Part shown: piece by piece, positions 34,874 to 45,025 of the stretch | Numbering within the stretch: position 1 is the stretch's first letter | How the letters are laid out: each line of letters starts with the position of its first letter | Assembly: GCA_963718375.1 (NCBI GenBank) | Contig: CAVQZD010000005.1 | Coordinates: forward strand, 372,001 to 436,000 | Length of the DNA: 64,000 nt | Reading direction: 5' to 3' | Origin: RBG-16-64-13 sp963718375 | GTDB taxonomy: Bacteria; Actinomycetota; Thermoleophilia; RBG-16-64-13 | Translations under genes and position numbers: made by a program | Notes under the pieces: model-generated | What the model was told of the DNA's origin: nothing | What the model saw: the letters and a program-made list of their open reading frames with translations, nothing else | The model's database searches: none

Positions 34874-36291
34874 GCGCCTATCTCGATCATGCGCTGCACG
34901 GCAAGCACGGCTTTGTCCCGTATCTCGGGAGCCACGCTGACAACCGGCCCTTCCGCCCGCAGCGCCGCGAGCAGCTTGTCGAGCGTGATCAGCTTCATGT
35001 TGCGACATACGGCAATGTCGGTGACGGGATAGAACTTCTTGCCTGGACAATCCACCGTAAGACGATGGATCATGCCGATCTCGGTGCCGATCAGATACTC
35101 TTTGGCATCGTCCTCCCGGCAGAACCGCACCATTCCGGAGGTGCTCTCCACAGCATCGGCGATGGCGCTCACCGCCGGATCGCACTCCGGATGCACCACC
35201 ACTTTGGCCCCCGGATGAGCCGCCCGTGCCGCCTCCACGTGGCTGACTTTGATCCAAACATGGGTGGGGCAGAACCCCGGCCAGAGAATGACCCCGCGGC
35301 CCGCCTTCTTTGAAGCCCAAGTCCCCAGGTTCTTGTCGGGTGTGAAGATCACTTCTCTCTCGGCAGGGATCGACCGCAGGACATCGACGGCGTTGGAGCT
35401 GGTGCAACAGATGTCCGACAGAGCCTTTACCGCCGCCGTCGTGTTCACGTAGCTGACCACCACGGCGTCGGGGTGCTCGGCCTTGAGCGCCTTCAGGCCG
35501 TCTTCGTCGACCATTTCCGCCATGGGACACCCTGCGTTCAGGTCAGGCAGTATGACGGGGCGGTCAGGCGACAGCATAGCTGCGGTCTCCGCCATGAAAT
35601 GTACGCCGCAGAACACGATCATCTTGGCCTGCGAGGCGGCCGCCTTCCTGGAGAGCCCCAGGGAGTCACCTGCGATGTCGGCCACGTCTTGGACTTCAGG
35701 CCGTTGATAGTTGTGCGCCAGGATCACGGCGCCCTTGGCCGCGGCCAACTCTCGGATATCTGTCTGCATCTCTTTGAAGCCCATGGTCTCCAGGTCTCGT
35801 CCCGTTAGGGGTCGGGCGTGTTGGTCCCTCACGTCGTTCAGGACCTCTCGGACCTTCCTGCCGCCGGCCAAGACAAGGTCGGGAGCCAGTTCAGACAACG
35901 GCTCCAGGACGAAGCGCCGCTCTTCCATACGAGGATGGGGAACGACCAAATCGCTCTCGCTCACCGGGAGGCCATGGTACCAAAGGATATCTATGTCGAT
36001 AGTGCGAGGTCCCCACCGCTCCCCCCGCTTGCGGCCCAGCGATGATTCGATGGCCTGAGCCGCCTCGAGTAGTTCGTGGGGTGTCAGCCGCGTGCTGACC
36101 TCCACCACCTGATTGAAATAGTCGTCTTGCTCGGGTCCGCCGATCGGAGCCGTCACGTACACTCCGGACTCGGCAGTAAGCTTGGTGAAAGGCAGCTCTG
36201 CCAGCTTGGCTCGCGCTTCTCTCAGCCTCGCCGCCCTATCTCCCAGGTTCGAGCCGAGCCCTAAGTAGACCAGAGCCGCATTCTCCTCCAC
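34870..36291 (-). CDS. folK-nadA: Fused FolK-NadA: hydroxymethyldihydropterin pyrophosphokinase and quinolinate synthase
   Basis: One uninterrupted frame of 473 residues carries two enzymes. Residues 1-160 are FolK: YLGLGSNLGDR, the substrate segment GPEQDDYFNQVVEV, and RWGPRTIDIDILWY with ATP/metal ligands. From about residue 170, after a short linker (PLTGRDLET), comes NadA: AHNYQRPEVQDVADIAGDS, FCGVHFMAETA, NAGCPMA and CPGKKFYP, including the cysteines for the 4Fe-4S cluster. The junction has an ATG that could also start NadA separately, with GGAG only a few bases upstream. The gene follows folB and overlaps nadB by 4 bases, physically linking folate and NAD synthesis. An indel close to the junction could have created the fusion. 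Confidence 0.92.
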   Translation of the reverse strand: MEENAALVYLGLGSNLGDRAARLREARAKLAELPFTKLTAESGVYVTAPIGGPEQDDYFNQVVEVSTRLTPHELLEAAQAIESSLGRKRGERWGPRTIDIDILWYHGLPVSESDLVVPHPRMEERRFVLEPLSELAPDLVLAGGRKVREVLNDVRDQHARPLTGRDLETMGFKEMQTDIRELAAAKGAVILAHNYQRPEVQDVADIAGDSLGLSRKAAASQAKMIVFCGVHFMAETAAMLSPDRPVILPDLNAGCPMAEMVDEDGLKALKAEHPDAVVVSYVNTTAAVKALSDICCTSSNAVDVLRSIPAEREVIFTPDKNLGTWASKKAGRGVILWPGFCPTHVWIKVSHVEAARAAHPGAKVVVHPECDPAVSAIADAVESTSGMVRFCREDDAKEYLIGTEIGMIHRLTVDCPGKKFYPVTDIAVCRNMKLITLDKLLAALRAEGPVVSVAPEIRDKAVLAVQRMIEIGA

Positions 36292-36303
36292 CGTCGTCAG
36301 CCC

Positions 36304-36675
36304 TCAGTGCCGCAGTTCGGCCCGGCTGAGCTCGACTAGGGCCGCGACACTACCGAGTGCGCAGGCAACGGGAGGTTGTGGTTTGCTCACCTGCACCGCG
36401 ACGCTGTCCAGCATCGGGAACTTGGCGAGGATGGTCTCGGCGGTCACCTGCGCGAGCCGCTCCAACAGCGCGTACGACTCGACGGTGGCCACCTCGGTTA
36501 TCGTGTCGATGACCTCCGTGTAGTCGACCGTGTCGGTGACTTGGTCGGTCTGAGCCCCACGACACTCCTCCATGGTGAGACGAGCGTCGAACACCAGCCT
36601 TTGTCCCAGGACCCGTTCCTCCGCGGGCACCCCGTGATGACCGTAGACCTCCAACCCCTGAATCAAGAAGTCCAT
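36304..36675 (-). CDS. folB: Dihydroneopterin aldolase
   Basis: FolB cleaves dihydroneopterin to 6-hydroxymethyl-dihydropterin, the FolK substrate. The 123-residue protein shows LEVYGHHGVPAEERVLGQR near the start, TVDYTEVID in the middle and VQVSKPQPP near the end, with the catalytic lysine in the last motif. The ATG has GGAAGGGA 6 bases before it. It sits between folP and the folK-nadA fusion. Confidence 0.95.
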   Translation of the reverse strand: MDFLIQGLEVYGHHGVPAEERVLGQRLVFDARLTMEECRGAQTDQVTDTVDYTEVIDTITEVATVESYALLERLAQVTAETILAKFPMLDSVAVQVSKPQPPVACALGSVAALVELSRAELRH

Positions 36676-36705
36676 CGCGAATCCCTTCCGCGCCCCAGCC
36701 GGGCG

Positions 36706-37917
36706 CTAGACCCCTGCCTCCAACACTGCGCGCGCCACCAGAGCCGCTTGGCGATTACCCTCGATCTCGTGAACCCGTATCACGTGCGCACCCGCGAGTG
36801 CCGCGATGCTCGTGGTCGCGGCGGTCGCTCGGTCGCGATCGTGCGGAACGTCGATGGCCAGCAACTCACCGAGAAAGCGCTTGCGTGACGCACCCACCAC
36901 TATCGGTCGGCCTAGTGACTTGAATGCCGCCAGATTGCGCAGGAGCGTGAGATTGTGGGCGGTGGTCTTCCCGAACCCTATCCCAGGGTCGACAAGAAGA
37001 CACTCCTCGTTCAGCCCGTTGTCCACGGCCCAGTTGAGCCTCTCCACGAAGAAGGCGTATACGTCACTGACCACTTCGTCATAGGTCGGATCCTTCTGCA
37101 TCGTCTTGGGGTCACCCTGCATGTGCATGAGCACCACGGGGCAACCGGCATCACGTACCACAGCCACCATATCTGGGTCGGCCCGCAGCGCCGAGACATC
37201 GTTGATCATGAACGCGCCCGCGGCCAACACGTCCGCAGCGACGCGAGCTCTTGTCGTGTCTACCGACACGCGGCCCTGAAGAGGGCGCGCCAGAGCCCGC
37301 ACCACCGGCAGCACCCTGGCCGACTCGTCCGACTCGGAGACCGGCTCCGATCCCGGGCGGGTGGACTCCCCACCCACATCCACGAACGCGGCCCCGCGGG
37401 CCACCATGTCCAGAGCGTGCATCACGGCTGCGTCCAGATCTGCGTACGCGCCTCCGTCCGAGAAGGAGTCGGGCGTCAAGTTGAGGATGCCCATGAGCAG
37501 CGGAGCCTGTTCCAGATGCATCCCCGGGTGACAAGCGGGGAGAGGCGTCGCGTAGTTGCGAAGTGCCGTCTCTATGGAATCCGCCAGCTGTCGTAGTCCT
37601 GTGTCGGGGCCCTTCAGCCTGGGAAGCAGTCGTTCGAACTGGGACTGCGTGCCCACAAGCAGGCAGCTGCCGTTCTCCTTCATCCACCCGAAGAGGTCTT
37701 CGGAAACGGCGATATCCCCCCCGCGCGAAGTCAGCTCCTGTCGCAGGAAGTTGACCTCTTTGATGCCCAACCCGCTCACACGCACCGTGCGAAAGAGGGC
37801 GCGCGGGCCCATGACGTCCAGGCCGATATCAGACAGTCCCGCACGGGCCAAAGCCGCTCGAGCCTCCAGGAGGTCCCTGATGAGGATAACCTGAGGGGCC
37901 CCTACCGATGGCATCAT
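36706..37917 (-). CDS. folP: Dihydropteroate synthase, long form
   Basis: FolP condenses hydroxymethyl-dihydropterin pyrophosphate with p-aminobenzoate. The catalytic TIM barrel begins at about residue 140 with LMGILNLTPDSFSDGG and has VGGESTRPGSEPV, INDVSAL, LMHMQGDPKTMQ, DPGIGFGKT and VGASRKRFLG. The first 135 residues are an extra domain not present in E. coli FolP; such long versions occur in clostridia and relatives, and its role is unknown to me. I chose the ATG at 37917, with GGGGG 5 bases upstream, giving 403 residues. It follows folE. Confidence 0.95.
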   Translation of the reverse strand: MMPSVGAPQVILIRDLLEARAALARAGLSDIGLDVMGPRALFRTVRVSGLGIKEVNFLRQELTSRGGDIAVSEDLFGWMKENGSCLLVGTQSQFERLLPRLKGPDTGLRQLADSIETALRNYATPLPACHPGMHLEQAPLLMGILNLTPDSFSDGGAYADLDAAVMHALDMVARGAAFVDVGGESTRPGSEPVSESDESARVLPVVRALARPLQGRVSVDTTRARVAADVLAAGAFMINDVSALRADPDMVAVVRDAGCPVVLMHMQGDPKTMQKDPTYDEVVSDVYAFFVERLNWAVDNGLNEECLLVDPGIGFGKTTAHNLTLLRNLAAFKSLGRPIVVGASRKRFLGELLAIDVPHDRDRATAATTSIAALAGAHVIRVHEIEGNRQAALVARAVLEAGV

Positions 37918-37942
37918 GCGCACCCCCGTCCGTGTGTGGCGC

Positions 37943-38508
37943 TTACGACCTGGGGGCTTCGATCAGCGCCAGGACCTCAGCCCGAGTGGCCGCGTTGCTC
38001 AGGCAGAGGCCCCTGACCGCCGAGGTGACCACCCGCGCCCCGGGGACCTTTATGCCTCTCATGGACATGCAAAGGTGCTCGGCCTGGATCAGGACCAATA
38101 CCCCGTCCGGCCTCAGAGAGTCGACCAGCGTGTCGGCGATCGTGGTGGTGAGTCGCTCCTGCAGTTGGAGGCGAGCCGCAGCCGCCCTCACCAGTCGGAC
38201 GATCTTCGACACACCGGCGATGCTGCCGTTCTTGGAGGGTATGTAGGCCACGTGCGCCGAGCCGAAGAACGGCACCAGGTGATGCTCACACAGCGAATAG
38301 AAGCAGATGTCCCTCACCAGCACCATCTCCTGGTGGGTGTCTGAACCGATGGGGACAACGATCGACGAGAGATCTGGATCGTCCTCGATGATCTCCCCGT
38401 ACATCTCCGCCACGCGCCGGGGCGTGGCCTCAAGGCCTTCGCGATCAGGATCCTCGCCTATGCCCTCCAGCAGCAGGCGCGTGGCCTTCTCGATCTTGGC
38501 CATGTCGA

Positions 38509-38512
<4 letters not shown>
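37943..38512 (-). CDS. folE: GTP cyclohydrolase I
   Basis: FolE opens the imidazole ring of GTP to make dihydroneopterin triphosphate, the first folate step. The 189-residue protein has LLEGIGEDPDREGLEATPRR in shortened view DPDREGLEATPRR, the zinc-binding CEHHLVPF, GSIAGVSKIVR and HLCMSMRG. Its GTG start overlaps the ftsH stop by 4 bases. It opens the folE-folP-folB-folK::nadA cluster. Confidence 0.97.
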
Positions 38513-40488
<1,976 letters not shown>

Positions 40489-40539
40489 AGTGACTCCAAA
40501 TTCGGTCTTTCAGAGGGCAGAGATACTATCACAAGGGCA

Positions 40540-41055
40540 TCACTCGGGGTCGTCTGCCACCCCGATGAACGATAAGTTGCGATGCTTACCCGCTCTGTCC
40601 AGGCCGTACCCGACCACGAACTCGTCATCTATCGTGAAACCCGTGTACCGACACTCGATGTCGGCGGTCAACCGGCTGGGCTTGCTCAGAAGGGTGACCA
40701 CCTCCAGACTCGCTGGATCACGGGCACTAAGATTCCGGATGAGGTATTGCAGGGTGAGTCCGGAGTCGATCACGTCCTCGACGACGAGCACGTGCCTTCC
40801 CTCGATGTCGGTCTCAAGGTCCTTCAGGATGCGCACCACTCCAGAACTCTCCGTCGACTTCCCGTAGCTGGAGACCGCCATGAACTCTATCTCCAGGTCG
40901 AACGGGAGGCGCCTGACCAGGTCGGCGACAAACAAGACGGCACCCTTGAGGACGCAGACCAGCACCGGCCGCAGGCCCTCATAGTCCGATGTGATCGCCC
41001 GCGCCAACTCATCGACCCGGACCTCCAACTGCTCGCGGGTTATGAGTGTCCGCAA
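40540..41055 (-). CDS. hpt: Hypoxanthine phosphoribosyltransferase
   Basis: The enzyme salvages hypoxanthine and guanine with PRPP. The 171-residue protein has LKGAVLFVADLVRR, the flexible loop around SSYGKSTESSG, the PRPP-binding motif VLVVEDVIDSGLTL and the C-terminal base-recognition FVVGYGLD. The TTG at 41055 has GGAGG 6 bases upstream and lies inside the 3' end of tilS, with a 16-base overlap. The tilS-hpt-ftsH order is widely conserved. Confidence 0.96.
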   Translation of the reverse strand: MRTLITREQLEVRVDELARAITSDYEGLRPVLVCVLKGAVLFVADLVRRLPFDLEIEFMAVSSYGKSTESSGVVRILKDLETDIEGRHVLVVEDVIDSGLTLQYLIRNLSARDPASLEVVTLLSKPSRLTADIECRYTGFTIDDEFVVGYGLDRAGKHRNLSFIGVADDPE

Positions 41056-42486
41056 CCGTCGCCTCCGTCGCTGCCGAACTCCACGCTCAAGTGTAGGTAT
41101 CTACTGGTGTCGCGCGTGACCCTGACTTCATCAGCCACTACCAGGCCGCACACCCACACGATGCGTTCGCCGCAGACCACCAAGGGCCTGCGTGACCGCT
41201 GTCTCGCCGGTATCTTGAGGTCCACGAGCACGTCCCCCAACTTGCGTGAACCTGGAGACCCGAGCGGGCGGACGCTGTCGCCCGACACAGGCCCGCGGAC
41301 CTCCAGACCACCGCAGATAGCATCCGCATCGACTATAGCTTCTCGCGCCACGTCGACCGCGCGGAATCCCTCGGTGAGCTCGGCCATGACTCTGGCCTCT
41401 CCCCACGCGACTGTGCCCGGCACCGGGAGGTCGACCGCGGGCGGTGTCACCGGCGCTGGGCCTGCGCCGTGCTCCAGTGTGACCAGGTCATATTCCTTGA
41501 CCGCCCGCCAACCCCCACCGAGCGAGCGACCCGCGGACCCCGGCACACTCAGAAGAGACTCCACCGCGAGCACCGACGCACGCGACGCCCGGGGCGTCGC
41601 GTGCGCGCTCAGCCATTCATGTAAGACCAGCCGCCGCACAGGTGCCGGCAAGGTCAGAAGCGCCCCCGCGCTCAGGCCCTCCCCACCACCTGCGTCGCCA
41701 CCCACTGCGAGCCGGACCCTGACGCCAGTCGCAGCCTCGCTCACCACCATGTCGGTCAAGTCCTGAATCTCCGCGGCGACCTCGGCGGCTCGGCAAGCCG
41801 CCGCGACCGCGCCGGGCAGTGCTGCTTCCCAGGCCGGCAGTACGCTCTCCCGGATGCCCGTGCGCGCGTAGCCCGGATACTCGTTGCCTCGGTCGCGCGC
41901 GTACTCCAGCCCGTGCGCGCGGCAGTAATCCCCCGTCTCGTCCCGGCGACACGCCAGAAGTGGCCGCACCCATGGGGGATCACTCGGTCGCATGCCTGCG
42001 AACGCCGCCAGGCCGCCGTAGCGACCCAGGCGGTACAGCATCGTCTCCACTTGATCATCAGCGGTGTGCCCCAGGGCGATGCGGTCACATCCCTGCTCGG
42101 CGGCGACCCGCTCAGCCGCTGCCCTTCTGGCCTCGCGCGCCACCTCTTGGACGTTGCCCGCGCTCTTCGCAAGTGGGTGCTGCACCACCGTCAGTTCGAC
42201 GCCCAGCCGAGCACACGCGTCCACCACCAGCGCCTCGTCCGCGTCGCTCTCAGCGCCGCGCAGATGGTAGTTGACGTGAAGCACATGCAGAGCCACGGGT
42301 CCCGCGGTGGCGAGTGCGCCACTGGCCAGCAGATGAAGAAGGGTCAGTAGAATCCTGACCCCCAGACACCATGACAAGCGCCTTCGATCCGGGAGGGAAG
42401 AGCTGCTCCCTCCTGACCAGCTCGTCCACCTTTCGCACCAGCGAAGGGCGGCCGCGCTTGGGCCCCATCTCCTCCGTGACCTTCAC
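41040..42486 (-). CDS. tilS: tRNA(Ile)-lysidine synthase, interrupted by a single-base frameshift
   Basis: TilS modifies the CAT-anticodon tRNA-Ile so that it reads AUA codons; it is normally essential. The first 46 residues, including the ATP pyrophosphatase motif VMVSGGQDS, are in one frame from a GTG at 42486. The rest (LTLLHLLASG, VLHVNYHLRGAESDADE, GHTADDQVETMLYRLGRYGG, GIRESVLP and the C-terminal domain) is in the next frame. Removing one base at about 42348 joins them into 481 residues. Because the break separates the P-loop from the rest, the sequence as written could not make a functional enzyme, which suggests an assembly or sequencing error. Confidence 0.9.
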
Positions 42487-42525
42487 CGTGCGCTGGACCT
42501 CCTCTCCGCCATCTTGCCGCGGGTA

Positions 42526-42554
42526 TTGTACAAGAGCGTCGCCTTTGCTTATAT
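42526..42554 (+). promoter_or_regulatory. Promoter of the ferredoxin gene
   Basis: TTGTAC at 42526-42531 and TTATAT at 42549-42554 are separated by 17 bases, a good match to the vegetative sigma consensus. Transcription would start near 42561, about 27 bases before the ferredoxin ATG, leaving room for its ribosome binding site. Confidence 0.65.
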
Positions 42555-42587
42555 TGGCACGCTCGTAATTCCAAAGGAGGAATCAAG

Positions 42588-42776
42588 ATGGGTGTTCCCA
42601 AAGTCGATCCCGATCTGTGCACCGGCTGTGGGATCTGTGAGGATATCTGCCCCGATGTTTTCGAGATCGCCGATGACGGTATCAGCCACGTGATAGACCC
42701 CAACGCGTGCGAAGATGCCGGCTGCTGCGAAGAGGCCGCGGACGAGTGCCCGGAGGGCGCCATAGCCATCGAATGA
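42588..42776 (+). CDS. Ferredoxin, single 4Fe-4S type
   Basis: The 62-residue acidic electron carrier has the cluster motif CTGCGICEDICP at residues 11-22 and a second cysteine group near the end (AGCCEEAADECPEGA). This pattern fits ferredoxins with one 4Fe-4S cluster, ligated by the first three cysteines and the cysteine of the late CP pair, with the others possibly forming a disulfide. The ATG has a textbook AAAGGAGG ribosome binding site and a strong promoter upstream, so it is probably highly expressed. It diverges from tilS and is followed by a hairpin. The redox partner cannot be read from the context. Confidence 0.95.
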   Translation: MGVPKVDPDLCTGCGICEDICPDVFEIADDGISHVIDPNACEDAGCCEEAADECPEGAIAIE

Positions 42777-42824
42777 CGGTGCCGCGGCCTGTCGCGCGGA
42801 GCGCCACCCCGACGGGATGACGTT

Positions 42825-42854
42825 GAAGAAGCCGCTCTTTCGGGCGGCTTCTTC
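42825..42854 (+). terminator. Hairpin after ferredoxin gene
   Basis: GAAGAAGCCGC and GCGGCTTCTTC form an 11-base perfect stem around an 8-base loop. It is followed by TGTTATG rather than a clean T run, so it may attenuate rather than stop transcription into the sulfite-oxidase-like gene that begins 20 bases later. Confidence 0.6.
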
Positions 42855-42873
42855 TGTTATGAAGGGAGAAAGC

Positions 42874-43443
42874 ATGGCGGGTGTGGACAGAGATCGAGTG
42901 CCTCCAGGCCAGAGGGTCATTGACGACTTCCCCGTGCTCCATGCCGGCACGGTGGCGCATGTGCGCCCACAGTCCTTCTCGCTCACCCTGTCCGGACTGG
43001 TCGAGCCGCGCACCGTGATCGACTGGGAGCAGCTGCTCTCCTATCCGGCCGTCGAACTGACCTGCGACATACACTGCGTCACCGGCTGGAGCAAATTGGA
43101 CACCCGTTGGAAGGGTGTCCGAGTGTCCACGCTCTTGGAGCCGCTGATTCTCTCTCCACAAGCCTTGCACGCGGTGGTCCACGCTGCCAACGGATGGACC
43201 ACCAACTTGCCTATCCAGGACCTAGTGCGCGATGAGGTGCTTGTCGCCTACGAGTACGAAGGCCGGCCGATAAGCGCGGATCATGGTGGTCCCGTCCGCT
43301 TGCTGGTGCCACATCTCTACTTCTGGAAGAGCGCCAAGTGGCTGGAGGGCATCGAGATCACCGCCGACCAGCGTCTGGGATTCTGGGAGACCCGCGGCTA
43401 CCACGAGCTGGGAGACCCCTGGCTGGAGCAGCGCTACTCCTAA
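42874..43443 (+). CDS. Molybdopterin-dependent oxidoreductase of the sulfite oxidase fold
   Basis: The 189-residue protein is a stand-alone oxidoreductase molybdopterin domain. The cysteine that ligates molybdenum is in DIHCVTGW near residue 70, followed by WKGVRVSTLLEPL, HAANGWTTNLPI and the C-terminal VPHLYFWKSAKWLEGIE, all typical of the family that includes MsrP and uncharacterised archaeal and bacterial homologues. No Tat or Sec signal precedes it, so it should be cytoplasmic. The ATG at 42874 has AAGGGAGAAA just upstream. Its electron partner could be the adjacent ferredoxin, which is inference only. Confidence 0.88.
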   Translation: MAGVDRDRVPPGQRVIDDFPVLHAGTVAHVRPQSFSLTLSGLVEPRTVIDWEQLLSYPAVELTCDIHCVTGWSKLDTRWKGVRVSTLLEPLILSPQALHAVVHAANGWTTNLPIQDLVRDEVLVAYEYEGRPISADHGGPVRLLVPHLYFWKSAKWLEGIEITADQRLGFWETRGYHELGDPWLEQRYS

Positions 43444-43504
43444 TACGGCAGGATACCCCGGCCACCCGTCGAAAGCCTCTCTCCAAGGAGAAAGGAGCGA
43501 GGCA

Positions 43505-45025
43505 ATCGACCCCCACACACTGGTTCGCCTGATCCTGGCTGTAGTGACCACGGGACTGCTCGTGGCCTCACTCTTCCTTGCAGAGCGCCCCGCGCGACCC
43601 GGGACCATTTCGGTCCTGCGCAGATCGCCGGGCGCCGTGGCGCTGGTTCTCCTGCTGAGCGGCCTGACGGTCCTCTTGACCGTGGCGCCGCCGTCTCTGT
43701 CACCCGCCTTCCCTGTAGGCCACACCATCCTGCTGGCTGCCGCTGTGACCCTGCTCGGCGTCACGCTCTCGCACCGCAGACAAGATCACGGTGGTTCGAG
43801 AGCAGAACTCATCGATACGGGCATGGTCGACGCTCTGACGCGTATCGCCAGCCACAGGGTCTTTCAGGACCGTCTGGTGCACGAGTGCGAGCGGGCCTAC
43901 CGCTTCGGAGACACCTTCATGTTGGTGCTCTTGGATCTGGACAACTTCCACGCCGTCAACAACCGGCATGGTCATCGGACCGGGGACATCATCCTTCTCG
44001 ACCTAGCCAGGCGCGTGAAAGCCCAGCTAAGGGACATTGACCTGGTGGCCCGTTTTGGAGGCGACCGCTTCGCGATGATCCTCCCCCACACTTACGAGAA
44101 CGGCGGGATCCAGGTCTCAGAACGCATCCGGCAGAACGTCGCTGGATGGGTCTTCTTCACGGACGACGGCGCGGAGGTCCGCCTGACCGTCAGCATGGGC
44201 CTCTGCTCCTATCCCGCGGACGGAGCATCCGCCCCGTTGTTGGTAGAAGCGGCCGGCAAGTCCCTTGCCTTCGCCAAGGCCATGGGGGGCAACCAGATGC
44301 AGCTCTACCGGGACCTTCCTGCTCGAGAAGCCCCCGACAACGTGGTTTCCTTGCCGCACTCGGGCCGCGAAGCCATCGTCAGAAGCCTAGCCGCCGCTGT
44401 CGACATCAGGGACGGCTACACCCATACCCACTCCACCCTGGTCTCCGAGTTGGCCGCCGCGGTCGCCCGCCGCCTTGGACTCACGAGTTCTGAGGTGGGA
44501 CGAGTCAGCGTGGGAGCGCTACTTCACGACGTAGGCAAGATCGGCATCCCCGATGCGATTCTCACCAAAGAAGGAGCGCTCTCGCCAGAAGAATGGCAGT
44601 GCATTCGGGAGCACCCCGTCCTTGGCAAGGAGATCCTGGCCCAAGCCCCCGAACTCACCGATGTCACGCCGCTGGTGCTCCATCACCAGGAGCGCTTTGA
44701 CGGAACAGGCTACCCTGACAGACTCTGCGGAGATTCCATCCCCCTGGGCGCGCGCATCATCGCAGCGGCCGACGCATACCACGCCATCATCTCCGATCGC
44801 CCCTACCGCTCCCGGCGCTCGCACGATGATGCCGTGAACGAACTGCGCCGCTGCAGCGGGGCACAGTTCGACCCTGATGTGGTCCAGAGTCTCTTGGCGG
44901 TATTCGACACTGATGACAAGGTACGAGCGTTGTTGCCCCTCGAAGAACTCAGAAGCGGTGCCCGCCCGGGAGCCGCGAACGACTCGACCGATGACGGCGC
45001 CCTACTGATGCACCGGCGCGGCTGA
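43505..45025 (+). CDS. Membrane protein with degenerate GGDEF and intact HD-GYP domain, apparent ATC start
   Basis: The 506-residue protein has two or three N-terminal membrane helices (residues about 6-90), a GGDEF domain (about 105-260) and a C-terminal HD-GYP domain (about 280-450). The cyclase signature reads GGDRF, lacking the acidic residue needed for cyclic-di-GMP synthesis. The phosphodiesterase motifs LLHDVGKIGIP and HHQERFDGTGYP are intact, so it probably degrades cyclic-di-GMP or senses it through the GGDEF-like part. No ATG, GTG or TTG lies between the previous stop and the first helix; GGAG at 43494-43497 is followed 7 bases later by ATC at 43505, the likely start. Its 3' end overlaps the convergent MFS gene by 24 bases. 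Confidence 0.88.
   Translation: MDPHTLVRLILAVVTTGLLVASLFLAERPARPGTISVLRRSPGAVALVLLLSGLTVLLTVAPPSLSPAFPVGHTILLAAAVTLLGVTLSHRRQDHGGSRAELIDTGMVDALTRIASHRVFQDRLVHECERAYRFGDTFMLVLLDLDNFHAVNNRHGHRTGDIILLDLARRVKAQLRDIDLVARFGGDRFAMILPHTYENGGIQVSERIRQNVAGWVFFTDDGAEVRLTVSMGLCSYPADGASAPLLVEAAGKSLAFAKAMGGNQMQLYRDLPAREAPDNVVSLPHSGREAIVRSLAAAVDIRDGYTHTHSTLVSELAAAVARRLGLTSSEVGRVSVGALLHDVGKIGIPDAILTKEGALSPEEWQCIREHPVLGKEILAQAPELTDVTPLVLHHQERFDGTGYPDRLCGDSIPLGARIIAAADAYHAIISDRPYRSRRSHDDAVNELRRCSGAQFDPDVVQSLLAVFDTDDKVRALLPLEELRSGARPGAANDSTDDGALLMHRRG

Noticed and set aside
34874..35530. A long open frame that would extend NadB by more than 200 residues upstream
   Set aside because: It lies inside the nadA part of the fused gene in another frame, is arginine/glycine-rich in the way GC-rich shadow frames are, and the GTGA overlap at 34870-34873 gives a better NadB start.
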